The notes under the pieces: model-generated
Databases searched by the model: none
Seen by the model: the letters and a program-made list of their open reading frames with translations, nothing else
Told to the model about the DNA's origin: nothing
Translations under genes and position numbers: made by a program
Source of the DNA: Yoonia rosea
Lineage (GTDB): Bacteria; Pseudomonadota; Alphaproteobacteria; Rhodobacterales; Rhodobacteraceae
DNA length: 64,000 bases
Assembly: GCF_900156505.1 (NCBI RefSeq)
Contig: NZ_FTPR01000001.1
Coordinates: 1,116,001 to 1,180,000 of the forward strand
Direction: 5' to 3'
Part shown: positions 45,250 to 53,971 of the stretch, piece after piece
How the letters are laid out: each line of letters opens with the position of its first letter
Position numbering within the stretch: position 1 is the first letter of the stretch

Positions 45250-46484
45250 CGGTCGATCTCGCCGAACACGACATCCATTGTCCCGATGATCGCACTCACA
45301 TCCGCCAGCTGGTGGCCCTTGCAGATATAGTCCATTGCCTGCAGGTGAAGATAGCCCGGCGCGCGCAGCTTGGCGCGATACGGCTGGTTTGTGCCGTCCG
45401 CCACCAGATAAACGCCGAATTCGCCCTTCGGGGCTTCGACCGCGGCGTAAACCTCGCCTGCGGGCACGTGGAACCCTTCGGTATAGAGTTTGAAGTGGTG
45501 GATCAGCGCCTCCATCGAGGTCTTCATCTCGCCACGTGTCGGCGGCGTCATCTTGCCGCGCGCCATCACATCGCCCTTTTCATGGCGCAGCTTTTCGCAG
45601 GCCTGACGGATGATATGCACCGACTGGCGCATCTCTTCCATGCGGCAGAGGTAACGATCATAGCAATCGCCGTTCTTGCCCACAGGGACCTGGAATTCGA
45701 ATTCATCGTAGCATTCATAAGGTTGCGCACGACGCAAATCCCACGCAAGGCCGGACCCGCGCACCATGACACCGGAAAACCCCCATTCCTGAATGTCGTC
45801 TTCTGTCACGATCCCGATATCGGCGTTACGCTGTTTGAAAATCCGGTTCTCGGTCAGCAGGCCGTCGATATCATCAAGCACCTTGGGGAATGCGATAGCC
45901 CATGTATCAATGTCTTCGATCAACTGATCCGGCAGATCCTGGTGCACACCACCGGGGCGGAAATAGGCCGCGTGCAGACGCGCGCCGCAAGCACGCTCAT
46001 AAAAGATCATCAGCTTTTCACGTTCTTCAAAGCCCCAAAGCGGCGGGGTCAGCGCGCCCACGTCCATCGCCTGTGTCGTGACGTTCAACAGGTGCGACAG
46101 AATACGCCCGATTTCGGAATAGAGCACACGGATCAACGACGCGCGGCGCGGCACTTCGGTCTTGGTCAGCCGTTCGATGGCCAGACACCACGCGTGTTCC
46201 TGATTCATCGGAGCCACGTAATCAAGGCGGTCCAGATAAGGCAGGTTTTGCAGGTAGGTCCGGCTTTCCATCAGCTTTTCTGTGCCGCGGTGCAGCAGGC
46301 CGATATGCGGGTCACACCGCTCTACGATTTCGCCATCCAGTTCCAGCACCAGACGCAACACGCCATGTGCGGCAGGGTGTTGCGGGCCGAAGTTGATGTT
46401 GAAATTCCTGATCTGCTGCTCGTCCGTCGCCGCATCAGTCGATCCATCATCATAGATATTTGTCCGGATATCACCGTCCATCAT
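45246..46484 (-). CDS. nuoD: NADH-quinone oxidoreductase subunit D
   Basis: 412 residues, the 49-kDa subunit that forms the quinone pocket with NuoB. Conserved features are the [21 protein letters not shown] loop (about 31-51, split here into GPQHPAAHG and its flanks), [14 protein letters not shown] and the C-terminal DVVFGEIDR. It starts at the first of two ATGs (46482-46484), 4 bp after the sulfotransferase stop. Intact. Confidence 0.96.
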   Translation of the reverse strand: MMDGDIRTNIYDDGSTDAATDEQQIRNFNINFGPQHPAAHGVLRLVLELDGEIVERCDPHIGLLHRGTEKLMESRTYLQNLPYLDRLDYVAPMNQEHAWCLAIERLTKTEVPRRASLIRVLYSEIGRILSHLLNVTTQAMDVGALTPPLWGFEEREKLMIFYERACGARLHAAYFRPGGVHQDLPDQLIEDIDTWAIAFPKVLDDIDGLLTENRIFKQRNADIGIVTEDDIQEWGFSGVMVRGSGLAWDLRRAQPYECYDEFEFQVPVGKNGDCYDRYLCRMEEMRQSVHIIRQACEKLRHEKGDVMARGKMTPPTRGEMKTSMEALIHHFKLYTEGFHVPAGEVYAAVEAPKGEFGVYLVADGTNQPYRAKLRAPGYLHLQAMDYICKGHQLADVSAIIGTMDVVFGEIDR

Positions 46485-46487
46485 GGC

Positions 46488-47381
46488 TCAAGCCCTCGCT
46501 AAATTGTCTTGCCACCGCTGTGGCAGAGGCCCGACATTGCGGGCCACCCATTCGTAGTGTTCGTTCAGCAGTCCCAAAGCGCGGGGACGCAATTTGTCCA
46601 GCATCACCACCTCGGGTCCCTCATTGGCGGGACGGGCGACGATGGGTGCGACCTGTTTGATCCCCAAGAACGCACAGAGCCGCGCCAGACCCTCAGCCGT
46701 AAACAGGTCTTCGGCAAACTGGATCAACAACCGCCCCTCGGGGATCACGCGGCGCAGTTTGCGAATGACCTTGGGGTAATCGCCGCGCTCAAGAATATGC
46801 TGCTCATGGCCACGATTCAAAATCCGGTAGAGTATATTGTTGGATTTCTTCTCATAGACTTCATGCTCTTGCCGCTGGCGGCGGGCCTGCATCCGGATAT
46901 GCGACCACAGGCGATCCAGTGGATCACGGATCAGGTAGAGGAATTTTGTATTGGGCGAAAGGTCACGCATCCGCGCAAGCGCGTCATCCGACAGCGTGGC
47001 ATAGTTGGGTGTGATGTCACCAATAACCTTGGCCGCGTCACGCCCGCCCAAAAGCCAAGCAGCATAGGCGCTGTCATCTGCGCGATCACCCTCAAGTGCT
47101 GCGATCAGCGCCTTCATCTCATTAATGCGGCGATCCATATTCTCTACCTGCCAACCGCGGCCCTCTGCATCGGCTTGCACCTTGGCAGCGCGCATTTCAC
47201 GCAGACGGACGCGAAAAGCCGCCAACTGCTTTTCACAGCGCTCCGCATCGAAAGTATCCCAATAATGCGCTTCCTTCACCGCAGGCATGGCGCATTCAGG
47301 GTGATCATGCAGATAGCGGTAAAGCCATGTGGTGCCCGCCTTCGTGGCACCGACGCAGTAAAGAAGGGTTGGCGCGGCCAT
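46488..47381 (-). CDS. Sulfotransferase-family protein inserted between nuoC and nuoD
   Basis: 297 residues from the ATG at 47379-47381, sharing one base with the nuoC stop (TGATG). The PAPS 5'-phosphosulfate loop is VGATKAGTTWLYRYL (about 10-24) and the 3'-phosphate motif IRDPLDRLWSH (about 150-160). An insertion rich in charged residues (about 45-100) lies between. The family transfers sulfate from PAPS to carbohydrate or lipid acceptors. The acceptor is unknown. Location inside nuo is unusual; see findings. Confidence 0.86.
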   Translation of the reverse strand: MAAPTLLYCVGATKAGTTWLYRYLHDHPECAMPAVKEAHYWDTFDAERCEKQLAAFRVRLREMRAAKVQADAEGRGWQVENMDRRINEMKALIAALEGDRADDSAYAAWLLGGRDAAKVIGDITPNYATLSDDALARMRDLSPNTKFLYLIRDPLDRLWSHIRMQARRQRQEHEVYEKKSNNILYRILNRGHEQHILERGDYPKVIRKLRRVIPEGRLLIQFAEDLFTAEGLARLCAFLGIKQVAPIVARPANEGPEVVMLDKLRPRALGLLNEHYEWVARNVGPLPQRWQDNLARA

Positions 47382-47992
47382 CAGCCTGCTTTCTCTGCTT
47401 TCTTTTCGTCGCCCGGCAGGATGTATTCGGCCCCCTCCCACGGTGACATGAAATCGAACTGGCGGTATTCCTGCACAAGGCTGACAGGTTCGTAAACCAC
47501 ACGCTTTTGCACTTCGTCATAGCGTACTTCGGTATAACCCGTGGTCGGGAAATCCTTGCGCAGCGGATGACCGCGGAAACCATAATCCGTCAGGATACGG
47601 CGCAGATCGGGGTGACCCGAGAACAGGATACCGAACATATCAAAGACTTCGCGCTCGAACCAGTTGGCCGACGGATGCACCGAAATGATCGAGGGCATCA
47701 TATCTTCTTCACGGATTTGCACACGCAGGCGGATGCGGTGGTTCTGATACATGCTCAGGAAATGGTAGATCACATCAAAGCGTTTGGCGCGGCTGGGGTA
47801 ATCGACGGCTGTGATATCGACGAGCGACGAAAACTTGCACGCGCCATCGTTTTTAAGAAACTCGACAAAGCTGATCAGCGCAGACGGCGCCACGGTCACG
47901 GTCAGCTCATCATGGGCGACCTCCCAAGACAGCACGCAGTCGCGGCGCTTCATCTCAAGATGGGTGCCAAGTTCTTGCAGGGCTTCAGTCAT
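47381..47992 (-). CDS. nuoC: NADH-quinone oxidoreductase subunit C
   Basis: 203 residues, the 30-kDa subunit without fusion to NuoD. The block [28 protein letters not shown] (here [19 protein letters not shown] and [19 protein letters not shown]) is the family signature. It starts 21 bp after nuoB and shares its stop with the sulfotransferase start. Cytoplasmic arm of complex I. Confidence 0.95.
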   Translation of the reverse strand: MTEALQELGTHLEMKRRDCVLSWEVAHDELTVTVAPSALISFVEFLKNDGACKFSSLVDITAVDYPSRAKRFDVIYHFLSMYQNHRIRLRVQIREEDMMPSIISVHPSANWFEREVFDMFGILFSGHPDLRRILTDYGFRGHPLRKDFPTTGYTEVRYDEVQKRVVYEPVSLVQEYRQFDFMSPWEGAEYILPGDEKKAEKAG

Positions 47993-48013
47993 ACCTTATT
48001 CCTTTCGCCTTGC

Positions 48014-48544
48014 CTATCGCACGATCGTGCCGGTGCGGCGCATTTTACGCTGCAACTGCAGGATACCGTAAAGCAGCGCTTCGGCCGTCGGCGGGCAGCC
48101 GGGCACGTAGATATCCACGGGGACAATACGGTCACAGCCACGCACCACTGAATAGCTATAGTGGTAATAGCCACCGCCATTCGCACAGGACCCCATCGAG
48201 ATCACATAGCGCGGTTCGGGCATCTGGTCGTAAACCTTACGCAGCGCAGGCGCCATTTTGTTGGTCAGCGTACCGGCAACGATCATCAGGTCGGACTGGC
48301 GCGGGGATGCACGCGGGGCGGTGCCAAACCGTTCCAGATCGTAACGCGGCATCGAGGTGTGCATCATTTCCACCGCACAGCAGGCCAGACCAAAGGTCAT
48401 CCAGTGCAGCGAGCCTGTGCGCGCCCAGTTGATGATGTCCGCGGTTGAGGTCACAAGGAAGCCCTTGTCCTGCAACTCCGAATTGATCAACTGCGCGCCG
48501 TGCTCTTTGTCAGCACCCACAGCGGTTCCGGTCATCACGCCCAT
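48014..48544 (-). CDS. nuoB: NADH-quinone oxidoreductase subunit B
   Basis: 176 residues. It carries the N2 4Fe-4S cluster, the last electron carrier before quinone: [10 protein letters not shown] (about 55-64) and [10 protein letters not shown] with VPGCPP further on. GGAGA lies 8-12 bp before the ATG at 48542-48544. Its upstream neighbour is not nuoA but a diguanylate cyclase on the opposite strand, so nuoB needs its own promoter, and one is visible. Confidence 0.96.
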   Translation of the reverse strand: MGVMTGTAVGADKEHGAQLINSELQDKGFLVTSTADIINWARTGSLHWMTFGLACCAVEMMHTSMPRYDLERFGTAPRASPRQSDLMIVAGTLTNKMAPALRKVYDQMPEPRYVISMGSCANGGGYYHYSYSVVRGCDRIVPVDIYVPGCPPTAEALLYGILQLQRKMRRTGTIVR

Positions 48545-48578
48545 TGAGGGTCTCCCGTCGCTTTTGTTCCCTGTAAAT

Positions 48579-48607
48579 CAACTAAGCGGCCCCCTGAGGA
48601 AGGTCAA
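48579..48607 (-). promoter_or_regulatory. Candidate promoter of the nuoB-N operon
   Basis: On the minus strand TTGACC (48602-48607), 17 bp, TAGTTG (48579-48584). It would start transcription about 28 bp before nuoB. It resembles the nuoA promoter in having TTGACC and a 17-bp spacer. Confidence 0.5.
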
Positions 48608-48731
48608 GCCGACAACACCGACAAGCGGCAATATGGCCCGAAGAAAGAACTGGCGCAGAGCCGGTACAGATTAATTACCTGTTAACTTTTGTGCTGCATT
48701 TTCGCGCGAGTGTAATTTATCGGTTTCCTCA

Positions 48732-50138
48732 ATGCAGTTCGCAGCGCAACGCGCATCCCGTTCCATCGACCCGGCGCATCGGCTTGCGCGACGAATCTTT
48801 CTGACATCGGTCACCAACGGATTGGCGGCGATCCTTGTGATTGTCGGGGTCAGTTTCTGGCTGACGGCACATGTGAATACACAGGCAAGCACCACATCGA
48901 AAGCCTTGATCAACAGCGCATTAGAAGCGGGCGTTCAATCTGTCACAATCAGCGTACAGGATTATGCCTTTTGGGATTTCGCCTATTTGCTGGTGACAGA
49001 ACGGCAGAGCCAAGAACTCTATGAAAATTTTGGGACGGGCGCGACATCGTCGCCGACGTTCGATTTCATCTACATCCTCGATGGTGACGGTACAGCACTC
49101 TACGCCTACCAGTCCGGTGGCACCGGCTCGGATCTGTCGGTGATCGATTCCCGTCTCGCCGCCCAGCTCTATGCAAGGGTCACGGCAACCGAACCCCACA
49201 CCTTTAATACGCCGTCAGGATTTGCTTTCGCGGGCGAATATCTGTCAACCGTCGCAGCGGCACGCATCTTGCCCGACGGCGTTGCAGAAGGAGACACACG
49301 TGATTTTCCTATTCTCATTGCGGGCAACTGGCTGTCAGAGACCTATCTGCAGAACATGGCAGAGCGGCTCTTGCTGCCAGCGATCTCGATTCACGAGGCC
49401 GATACAGAGGTTCCGTTCGACCAATCTGCGTTCCTGCTGCGCGACATAGAGGGTCAGCCAGTGGCCCAGTTGATGTGGACTGCGTTACGCCCGGGGCAAA
49501 ACCTGCTGCAGACCGCGCTGCCGGTTCTGCTGGCGCTTTGCGCCTTGACGCTTATCGCGACATTGACCGTCGGGCGCGCCTCGTCGATTCAAGCCAGTGA
49601 ATTGCTAGAGCAAAAGCAATTGGCACGCACCGACAAGCTGACCGGACTGATCAACCGAGCCGGACTTGAAGAGCTAATCACCTCAAAGCCCTTGGTTGAT
49701 GCCATTGCCAGAGGTCATCTGGCCGTGGTCTATCTTGATCTGAACAATTTCAAAGTGCTCAACGACGCCGAAGGCCATGATGCCGGTGATCTGGCGCTGC
49801 AAATATTCGCGGAACGCGTGGTGGGTGCGATCAGGGCAGATGATATCATCGTGCGGATGGGTGGAGACGAGTTCATCTGCATCCTGATTGACAAGAACCC
49901 CGGCAAAACGGCCGAAAACATTGTCCGCCGGATCATGGCTGCGACCGCCCCGCCCGTACGGATCGGTGATGCAACCCACGCTCTTCATCCGTCAATCGGC
50001 GTTGCTGTCGGCGCGCCAGATCTTGCCTGGCGGGATCTGCAAAAGAACGCGGACCGCGCAATGTACCGCGCGAAGTCCGCCAAAACGCGGGAACCAGTTT
50101 TTCACCCGGGTCTCACAAGTCAGTTAAGACCAGTCTAG
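48732..50138 (+). CDS. CHASE4-GGDEF diguanylate cyclase between nuoA and nuoB
   Basis: 468 residues. A membrane helix (about 22-48) is followed by a periplasmic sensor domain (about 50-260) with DYAFWDFAYLLV, as in CHASE4, a second helix (about 262-282) and a GGDEF domain (about 310-460). GGDEF is at 377-381 and the product-inhibition site RADD (RxxD) is at 368-371, so the enzyme should be active and feedback-controlled. It would link an extracellular signal to cyclic di-GMP. A TTGTGC-N18-TAATTT promoter is possible upstream. It separates nuoA from nuoB on the other strand. Confidence 0.9.
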   Translation: MQFAAQRASRSIDPAHRLARRIFLTSVTNGLAAILVIVGVSFWLTAHVNTQASTTSKALINSALEAGVQSVTISVQDYAFWDFAYLLVTERQSQELYENFGTGATSSPTFDFIYILDGDGTALYAYQSGGTGSDLSVIDSRLAAQLYARVTATEPHTFNTPSGFAFAGEYLSTVAAARILPDGVAEGDTRDFPILIAGNWLSETYLQNMAERLLLPAISIHEADTEVPFDQSAFLLRDIEGQPVAQLMWTALRPGQNLLQTALPVLLALCALTLIATLTVGRASSIQASELLEQKQLARTDKLTGLINRAGLEELITSKPLVDAIARGHLAVVYLDLNNFKVLNDAEGHDAGDLALQIFAERVVGAIRADDIIVRMGGDEFICILIDKNPGKTAENIVRRIMAATAPPVRIGDATHALHPSIGVAVGAPDLAWRDLQKNADRAMYRAKSAKTREPVFHPGLTSQLRPV

Positions 50139-50159
50139 CGGCATTCACGGGTGCATAAG

Positions 50160-50189
50160 AAACGGGTGGGCCACATGGCCGACCTGTTT
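50160..50189. terminator. Bidirectional hairpin between the cyclase and nuoA
   Basis: Thirteen paired positions (50160-50172 with 50177-50189) with one G-T and one mismatch, loop ACAT, flanked by short T runs on both strands. It lies where the two genes converge and includes the nuoA stop codon, so it could end both transcripts. Confidence 0.6.
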
Positions 50190-50553
50190 ACTCCCACTCA
50201 AGCGCGCCCTTCTTCCATTCGTAGGCAAAACCAATGGTCAAAACGGCCAGGAATACCATCATCGACCAGAACGCCGTCATGCTGACATCCTGAAACGCCA
50301 CGGCCCATGGGAACAGGAACGCAACTTCGAGGTCAAAGATGATGAAAAGGATCGCGACCAGATAAAAGCGGACATCAAACTTCATCCGCGCATCGTCAAA
50401 AGCGTTAAAGCCGCATTCATAGGCTGACACTTTTTCAGGGTCGGGGTTCCGCACCGCAACAATGGCCGCAGCAATGATCAGGATCAGGCCCAGCGCAATG
50501 GCGAGCCCCAGAAAGATCATGATCGGCAGGTATTCAGAGAGCATTTCCTGCAA
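50188..50553 (-). CDS. nuoA: NADH-quinone oxidoreductase subunit A, detached from nuoB
   Basis: 121 residues if it starts at the TTG at 50551-50553: AAAGGAA lies 7 bp before it, and the resulting N-terminus matches relatives that begin M-E-x-L/M-L. The ATG at 50542-50544 is too close to a purine-rich site. Three membrane helices, with the conserved [20 protein letters not shown] loop (about 47-66), whose cysteine is accessible in the deactive enzyme of relatives. Its own promoter is visible upstream. A 1.4-kb opposite-strand gene separates it from nuoB. Confidence 0.94.
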   Translation of the reverse strand: MQEMLSEYLPIMIFLGLAIALGLILIIAAAIVAVRNPDPEKVSAYECGFNAFDDARMKFDVRFYLVAILFIIFDLEVAFLFPWAVAFQDVSMTAFWSMMVFLAVLTIGFAYEWKKGALEWE

Positions 50554-50608
50554 GGGATGTTCCTTTCGGCAGGGCGCGCATGACACGCACCGTCTGTTGG
50601 CTGCATCG

Positions 50609-50637
50609 TGCATACCGCCGCCGCCACAAAGGGTCAA
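50609..50637 (-). promoter_or_regulatory. Candidate promoter of nuoA
   Basis: On the minus strand TTGACC (50632-50637), 17 bp, TATGCA (50609-50614). Transcription would begin about 50 bp before the nuoA TTG. Confidence 0.55.
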
Positions 50638-50674
50638 CCGAGCGGAAGGTCACACCACAGCAATTTGAGAGGAT

Positions 50675-51616
50675 TTATTTCGCGCGGTTGGCCACAGGAT
50701 GGCGCGGCGACAGCAGTGCACCGGCAACGGAGAGCAGTGACACATTATGCGCCAAACCGTTGGCCCGCGTTTCCTGCCCCAGAATAATGTCGGTCATCTC
50801 GGTCAGGTTGTCGGCCTGCTGGTCTGTCAGCCAGAAGATCGCATGCATGCCGAGGGTGAAATCACCCGGCATATCAGTCACCTCAATGCGGCAGCCATTC
50901 CGCTCGGGCGTAAAGATTTGCGACGTCACCGTGACAGAGCGGTTTGGCAACACGATCATGACATCATGGCGCGTATCCGTTGACGCGAGCACCTTGGCGT
51001 CGACTTTCACGATCATCGGCAAATCGGGGTTCTGCGGATCGGCAGCATGCGATGTGGCAACAGCCACATCAAAGAAACCATTGTCATCCGCAGGACCCGT
51101 CATGATGCGGCCGCGGCGGGTTTGCGGCTGCAATGCACACTGGCGGTGCGCCACAGAGACGGAACAGGGCAAGACCTGCTTTGTTTTCAGACGGATTTGC
51201 CAAGTAGGCCCCGCATAAGCCACCAGACTTAAGAAAATTTGCAACAGTGCCATCACCACGCCCATCGCGGCAACAGCGAGGCACACCAGCAGGACAAGCG
51301 CAGCAGACTGGTGCTCTGCGGGGGCCCAACCTGCAACGATCTTGATCAACGGCATCACGACGATCAGCGCCGTGACCGACAAAGACAAAGCGACTGTCTC
51401 AAGTGTGACGTTCGGGAAAAGGACAACATGGCCGACAACCAGCATTGCAACCGACAAACACGCCAGTGTTGCGCGCTCGGGGCTCAACGCGGCAGGATCA
51501 AAAAACGCCACGCCCAGCATCACGAGCACAGGAATCGCGACCGCAAGCGCGATCAAGCGGCGCAAACGCATGACGCGATACATCAACTGTTCGGCTGTGG
51601 GCCATTCAAATTGCAT
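50675..51616 (-). CDS. Membrane protein of unknown function upstream of nuoA
   Basis: 313 residues. Four hydrophobic helices occupy the N-terminal half (about 20-40, 50-75, 75-100 and 105-135). A soluble C-terminal half (about 145-313) follows, beta-rich with DNGFFDVAVATSHAADPQN and RSVTVTSQIFTPERNGCRIEV. No known domain stands out. It ends 122 bp before the nuoA start, in the same direction; co-transcription is unlikely since nuoA has a promoter in the gap. Confidence 0.62.
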   Translation of the reverse strand: MQFEWPTAEQLMYRVMRLRRLIALAVAIPVLVMLGVAFFDPAALSPERATLACLSVAMLVVGHVVLFPNVTLETVALSLSVTALIVVMPLIKIVAGWAPAEHQSAALVLLVCLAVAAMGVVMALLQIFLSLVAYAGPTWQIRLKTKQVLPCSVSVAHRQCALQPQTRRGRIMTGPADDNGFFDVAVATSHAADPQNPDLPMIVKVDAKVLASTDTRHDVMIVLPNRSVTVTSQIFTPERNGCRIEVTDMPGDFTLGMHAIFWLTDQQADNLTEMTDIILGQETRANGLAHNVSLLSVAGALLSPRHPVANRAK

Positions 51617-51684
51617 GTCACTCTCCTACTCCGCAGGCAGAATGCCCTGCGAAATCGGTCAGAAGTGAGACACAATTCTGACAA

Positions 51685-52470
51685 TTATGACGCCGAAGTG
51701 ACGGCCCAATCGGGTTTTCGCCGCTCAAAAAAGGCAGAAATGCCTTCTTTCGCTGAACGACCCTCCCACTGGGCGATCAACGCGTCGATGGACCGGGCAA
51801 TCACCGATTCGTCGATAACGGGGCCCAATGTGCGCGCAAAGGCTTTGGCGGCAGCAACGGCATCAGGCGCACATTGCAGATAAGGGGCCACTTCTGCCTC
51901 GATCGCCTCATCCAGCGCAGCGACGGGGACAGCTTTGGCGACAACACCCAGATCAACCGCTTCGGCAGCGTCAAAAAGCCTGCCTGACATGAACACCCGC
52001 CGCGCCATCGCCTCGCCCATCCGTGCCAGAACATAGGGTCCAATAGTCGCGGGGATCAGCCCCAGCTTGGTTTCCGTCAGCCCGAATTTGGCATGATCCG
52101 CCGCAATCGCGACATCGCAAACACAAGCCATGCCCACACCACCGCCAAAGGCGTTGCCCTGCACCCGCCCGATGACCGGTTGTGGCAATGTGTTGATCGC
52201 CCCCAGCATCTGCGCGAGGGACTGTGCTGCCACCCGTTTTGCGGCGGCATCCCCTGCCATCTGGTCCTGCATCCAGCCCAGATCACCACCCGCGCAGAAC
52301 GAAGCGCCCTGCCCTGTCAGAACCACAACACGGATCGCGGGATCGGCCGCAATCCTGGCCGCCACAGCCGTCAAATCATCAATCAGCGCCTGCGACAGCG
52401 CATTGTGCTTTTCAGGCCGCGCAAGGGCCAAAGTCGCGACACCGCGCGCATCGACATCCAGCTCTATCAT
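51685..52470 (-). CDS. liuC: Enoyl-CoA hydratase family, probable methylglutaconyl-CoA hydratase
   Basis: 261 residues of the crotonase fold. The oxyanion-hole segments are GASFCAGGDLGWMQDQM (about 57-73) and GNAFGGGVGMACVCD (about 105-119). In the operon of isovaleryl-CoA dehydrogenase, methylcrotonyl-CoA carboxylase and HMG-CoA lyase, the expected reaction is hydration of 3-methylglutaconyl-CoA to HMG-CoA. Its start overlaps the HMG-CoA lyase stop by 4 bp. The specificity is inferred from context. Confidence 0.88.
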   Translation of the reverse strand: MIELDVDARGVATLALARPEKHNALSQALIDDLTAVAARIAADPAIRVVVLTGQGASFCAGGDLGWMQDQMAGDAAAKRVAAQSLAQMLGAINTLPQPVIGRVQGNAFGGGVGMACVCDVAIAADHAKFGLTETKLGLIPATIGPYVLARMGEAMARRVFMSGRLFDAAEAVDLGVVAKAVPVAALDEAIEAEVAPYLQCAPDAVAAAKAFARTLGPVIDESVIARSIDALIAQWEGRSAKEGISAFFERRKPDWAVTSAS

Positions 52471-53327
52471 CGCATCCCCTTTGCCATCTGCGCTGCCTGC
52501 GCGATCACATCCGCATCCACGCCGGTCTCATACCCCAGCCGGTCCAAAAGCGCCAAGACCGCCTCGGTCGCCACATTTCCCGGTGCGCCGGGCGCATAAG
52601 GACAGCCCCCCAAACCACCCACAGCGGTGTCAAAGGCACGCAGCCCCAGATCAAGCGACGCCCCGATATTGGCCAAGGCCAGCCCGCCTGTGTCATGAAA
52701 ATGCCCCGCAAGATCAGTGGCGGGTGCCACGTCCCGCACCGCCTTCAGCATCGCGGTAACACGTTCGGGTGTCCCTTTGCCGATCGTATCCCCCAATGAC
52801 ACCTGCATCGGCGCAAGATCACGCAGCATTTCAACCGCTCGGGCCACAGCATCCGGCGCCGTTGGGCCATCAAAAGGGCAATCAGTCACGCAAGAGACAT
52901 ACCCCCGCACGGTGACACCTGCGTCCTCTGCGGCCTGCACAACAGGGCGCAGCCGCGCGACAGACTCCGTAATGCCGCAATTCAGATTGCTCTGTGAAAA
53001 ACCCTCCGAGGCGGAAATGAACACCGCGATATCCGTCGTCATATCAGTACGCCTTGCGGCCAGAAATCCCTCCCAGCCGCGCATATTGGGCACCAGAACC
53101 GCATAGCGCACGCCTGCCTGCGGCGTCAGACCCGCCAGCACCTGATCCGAATCCGCCATTTGCGGGACCCACTTGGGGCTGACGAAACTGCCAACCTCGA
53201 TATCGCGCAGACCCGAGCGGCTGAGCAGATCAATCAGCGCCACTTTATCCGCGACCGCGATCACCCCAGGCTCGTTCTGCAACCCGTCGCGCGGGCCGAC
53301 CTCGTGGATACGGACATGCGCCGGCAT
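52467..53327 (-). CDS. mvaB: Hydroxymethylglutaryl-CoA lyase
   Basis: 286 residues from the ATG at 53325-53327, one base into the GST stop. The family motif EVGPRDGLQNEPG (about 8-20) and the C-terminal GGLGGCPYAPGAPGNVATE (about 233-251), with the mobile-loop cysteine, are intact, and SCVTDCPFDGP and HFHDTGGLALANI give metal ligands. It cleaves HMG-CoA to acetyl-CoA and acetoacetate, the end of leucine breakdown. Confidence 0.95.
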   Translation of the reverse strand: MPAHVRIHEVGPRDGLQNEPGVIAVADKVALIDLLSRSGLRDIEVGSFVSPKWVPQMADSDQVLAGLTPQAGVRYAVLVPNMRGWEGFLAARRTDMTTDIAVFISASEGFSQSNLNCGITESVARLRPVVQAAEDAGVTVRGYVSCVTDCPFDGPTAPDAVARAVEMLRDLAPMQVSLGDTIGKGTPERVTAMLKAVRDVAPATDLAGHFHDTGGLALANIGASLDLGLRAFDTAVGGLGGCPYAPGAPGNVATEAVLALLDRLGYETGVDADVIAQAAQMAKGMR

Positions 53328-53971
53328 CACCCCTCCCATGGCGGATAAAACGCCTTGGCATAAAGGGCCGGGGCATCCGGCAGGGCCTTTTGAAACGCCG
53401 GACGCACCGCAAGACGGGCATACCACGCTGCCAAGGCAGGCAGGTCATCCAGATGCACAAAATGCCTGGCCATATAGACCGCCTGCCCGACGCCGATATC
53501 CGCCGCAGAAAAGCCGGATAGCAGATAGTCCCCCGTCAACGCGCCCTCGACCGTGGCCAAGGTTTTCAACAGGCGCTTGGCCTCAAGTTGCATGATGATC
53601 GGCGACCGCATGCTGTCATCATAAAGCGCGATATGTTGCTGGGTCAGGGCAGCGGTGTGCTGCGAGATCGTCTCGGCGAAATGGATCCAGTTCAACCACT
53701 GTGCGCGCTCTGCGTGACTTGGGTCGCGACCCAAGCCCGCCCGCGGGAAACGCTCGCAGAGATATTCGGCAATCGCCCCGCTTTCAGTCAGGACAACCCC
53801 ATCAATCTCGAGTGTCGGCACACGACCTGTCGGATTGAGCGAACGGTAGGGTTCCTGCCGCAGCGTCTTGTCGAACGGATAGGTGACGAGATCAAAATCC
53901 AGCCCCAACTCATGCAACAGCCACAGGCTGCGCATCGAGCGGGTTTGCGGGCAATGGTGCAACCGGATCAT
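53327..53971 (-). CDS. Glutathione S-transferase family protein
   Basis: 214 residues, thioredoxin-like N-terminal domain (about 1-75, LHHCPQTRSMRSLWLLHELG, TLEIDGVVLTESGAIAEYL, where the cis-Pro and Glu-Ser bind glutathione) and an all-helical C-terminal domain. It sits between mccA and HMG-CoA lyase, overlapping both (4 and 1 bp). It has no known step in leucine degradation; it may detoxify reactive acyl or enoyl intermediates. Confidence 0.9.
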   Translation of the reverse strand: MIRLHHCPQTRSMRSLWLLHELGLDFDLVTYPFDKTLRQEPYRSLNPTGRVPTLEIDGVVLTESGAIAEYLCERFPRAGLGRDPSHAERAQWLNWIHFAETISQHTAALTQQHIALYDDSMRSPIIMQLEAKRLLKTLATVEGALTGDYLLSGFSAADIGVGQAVYMARHFVHLDDLPALAAWYARLAVRPAFQKALPDAPALYAKAFYPPWEG

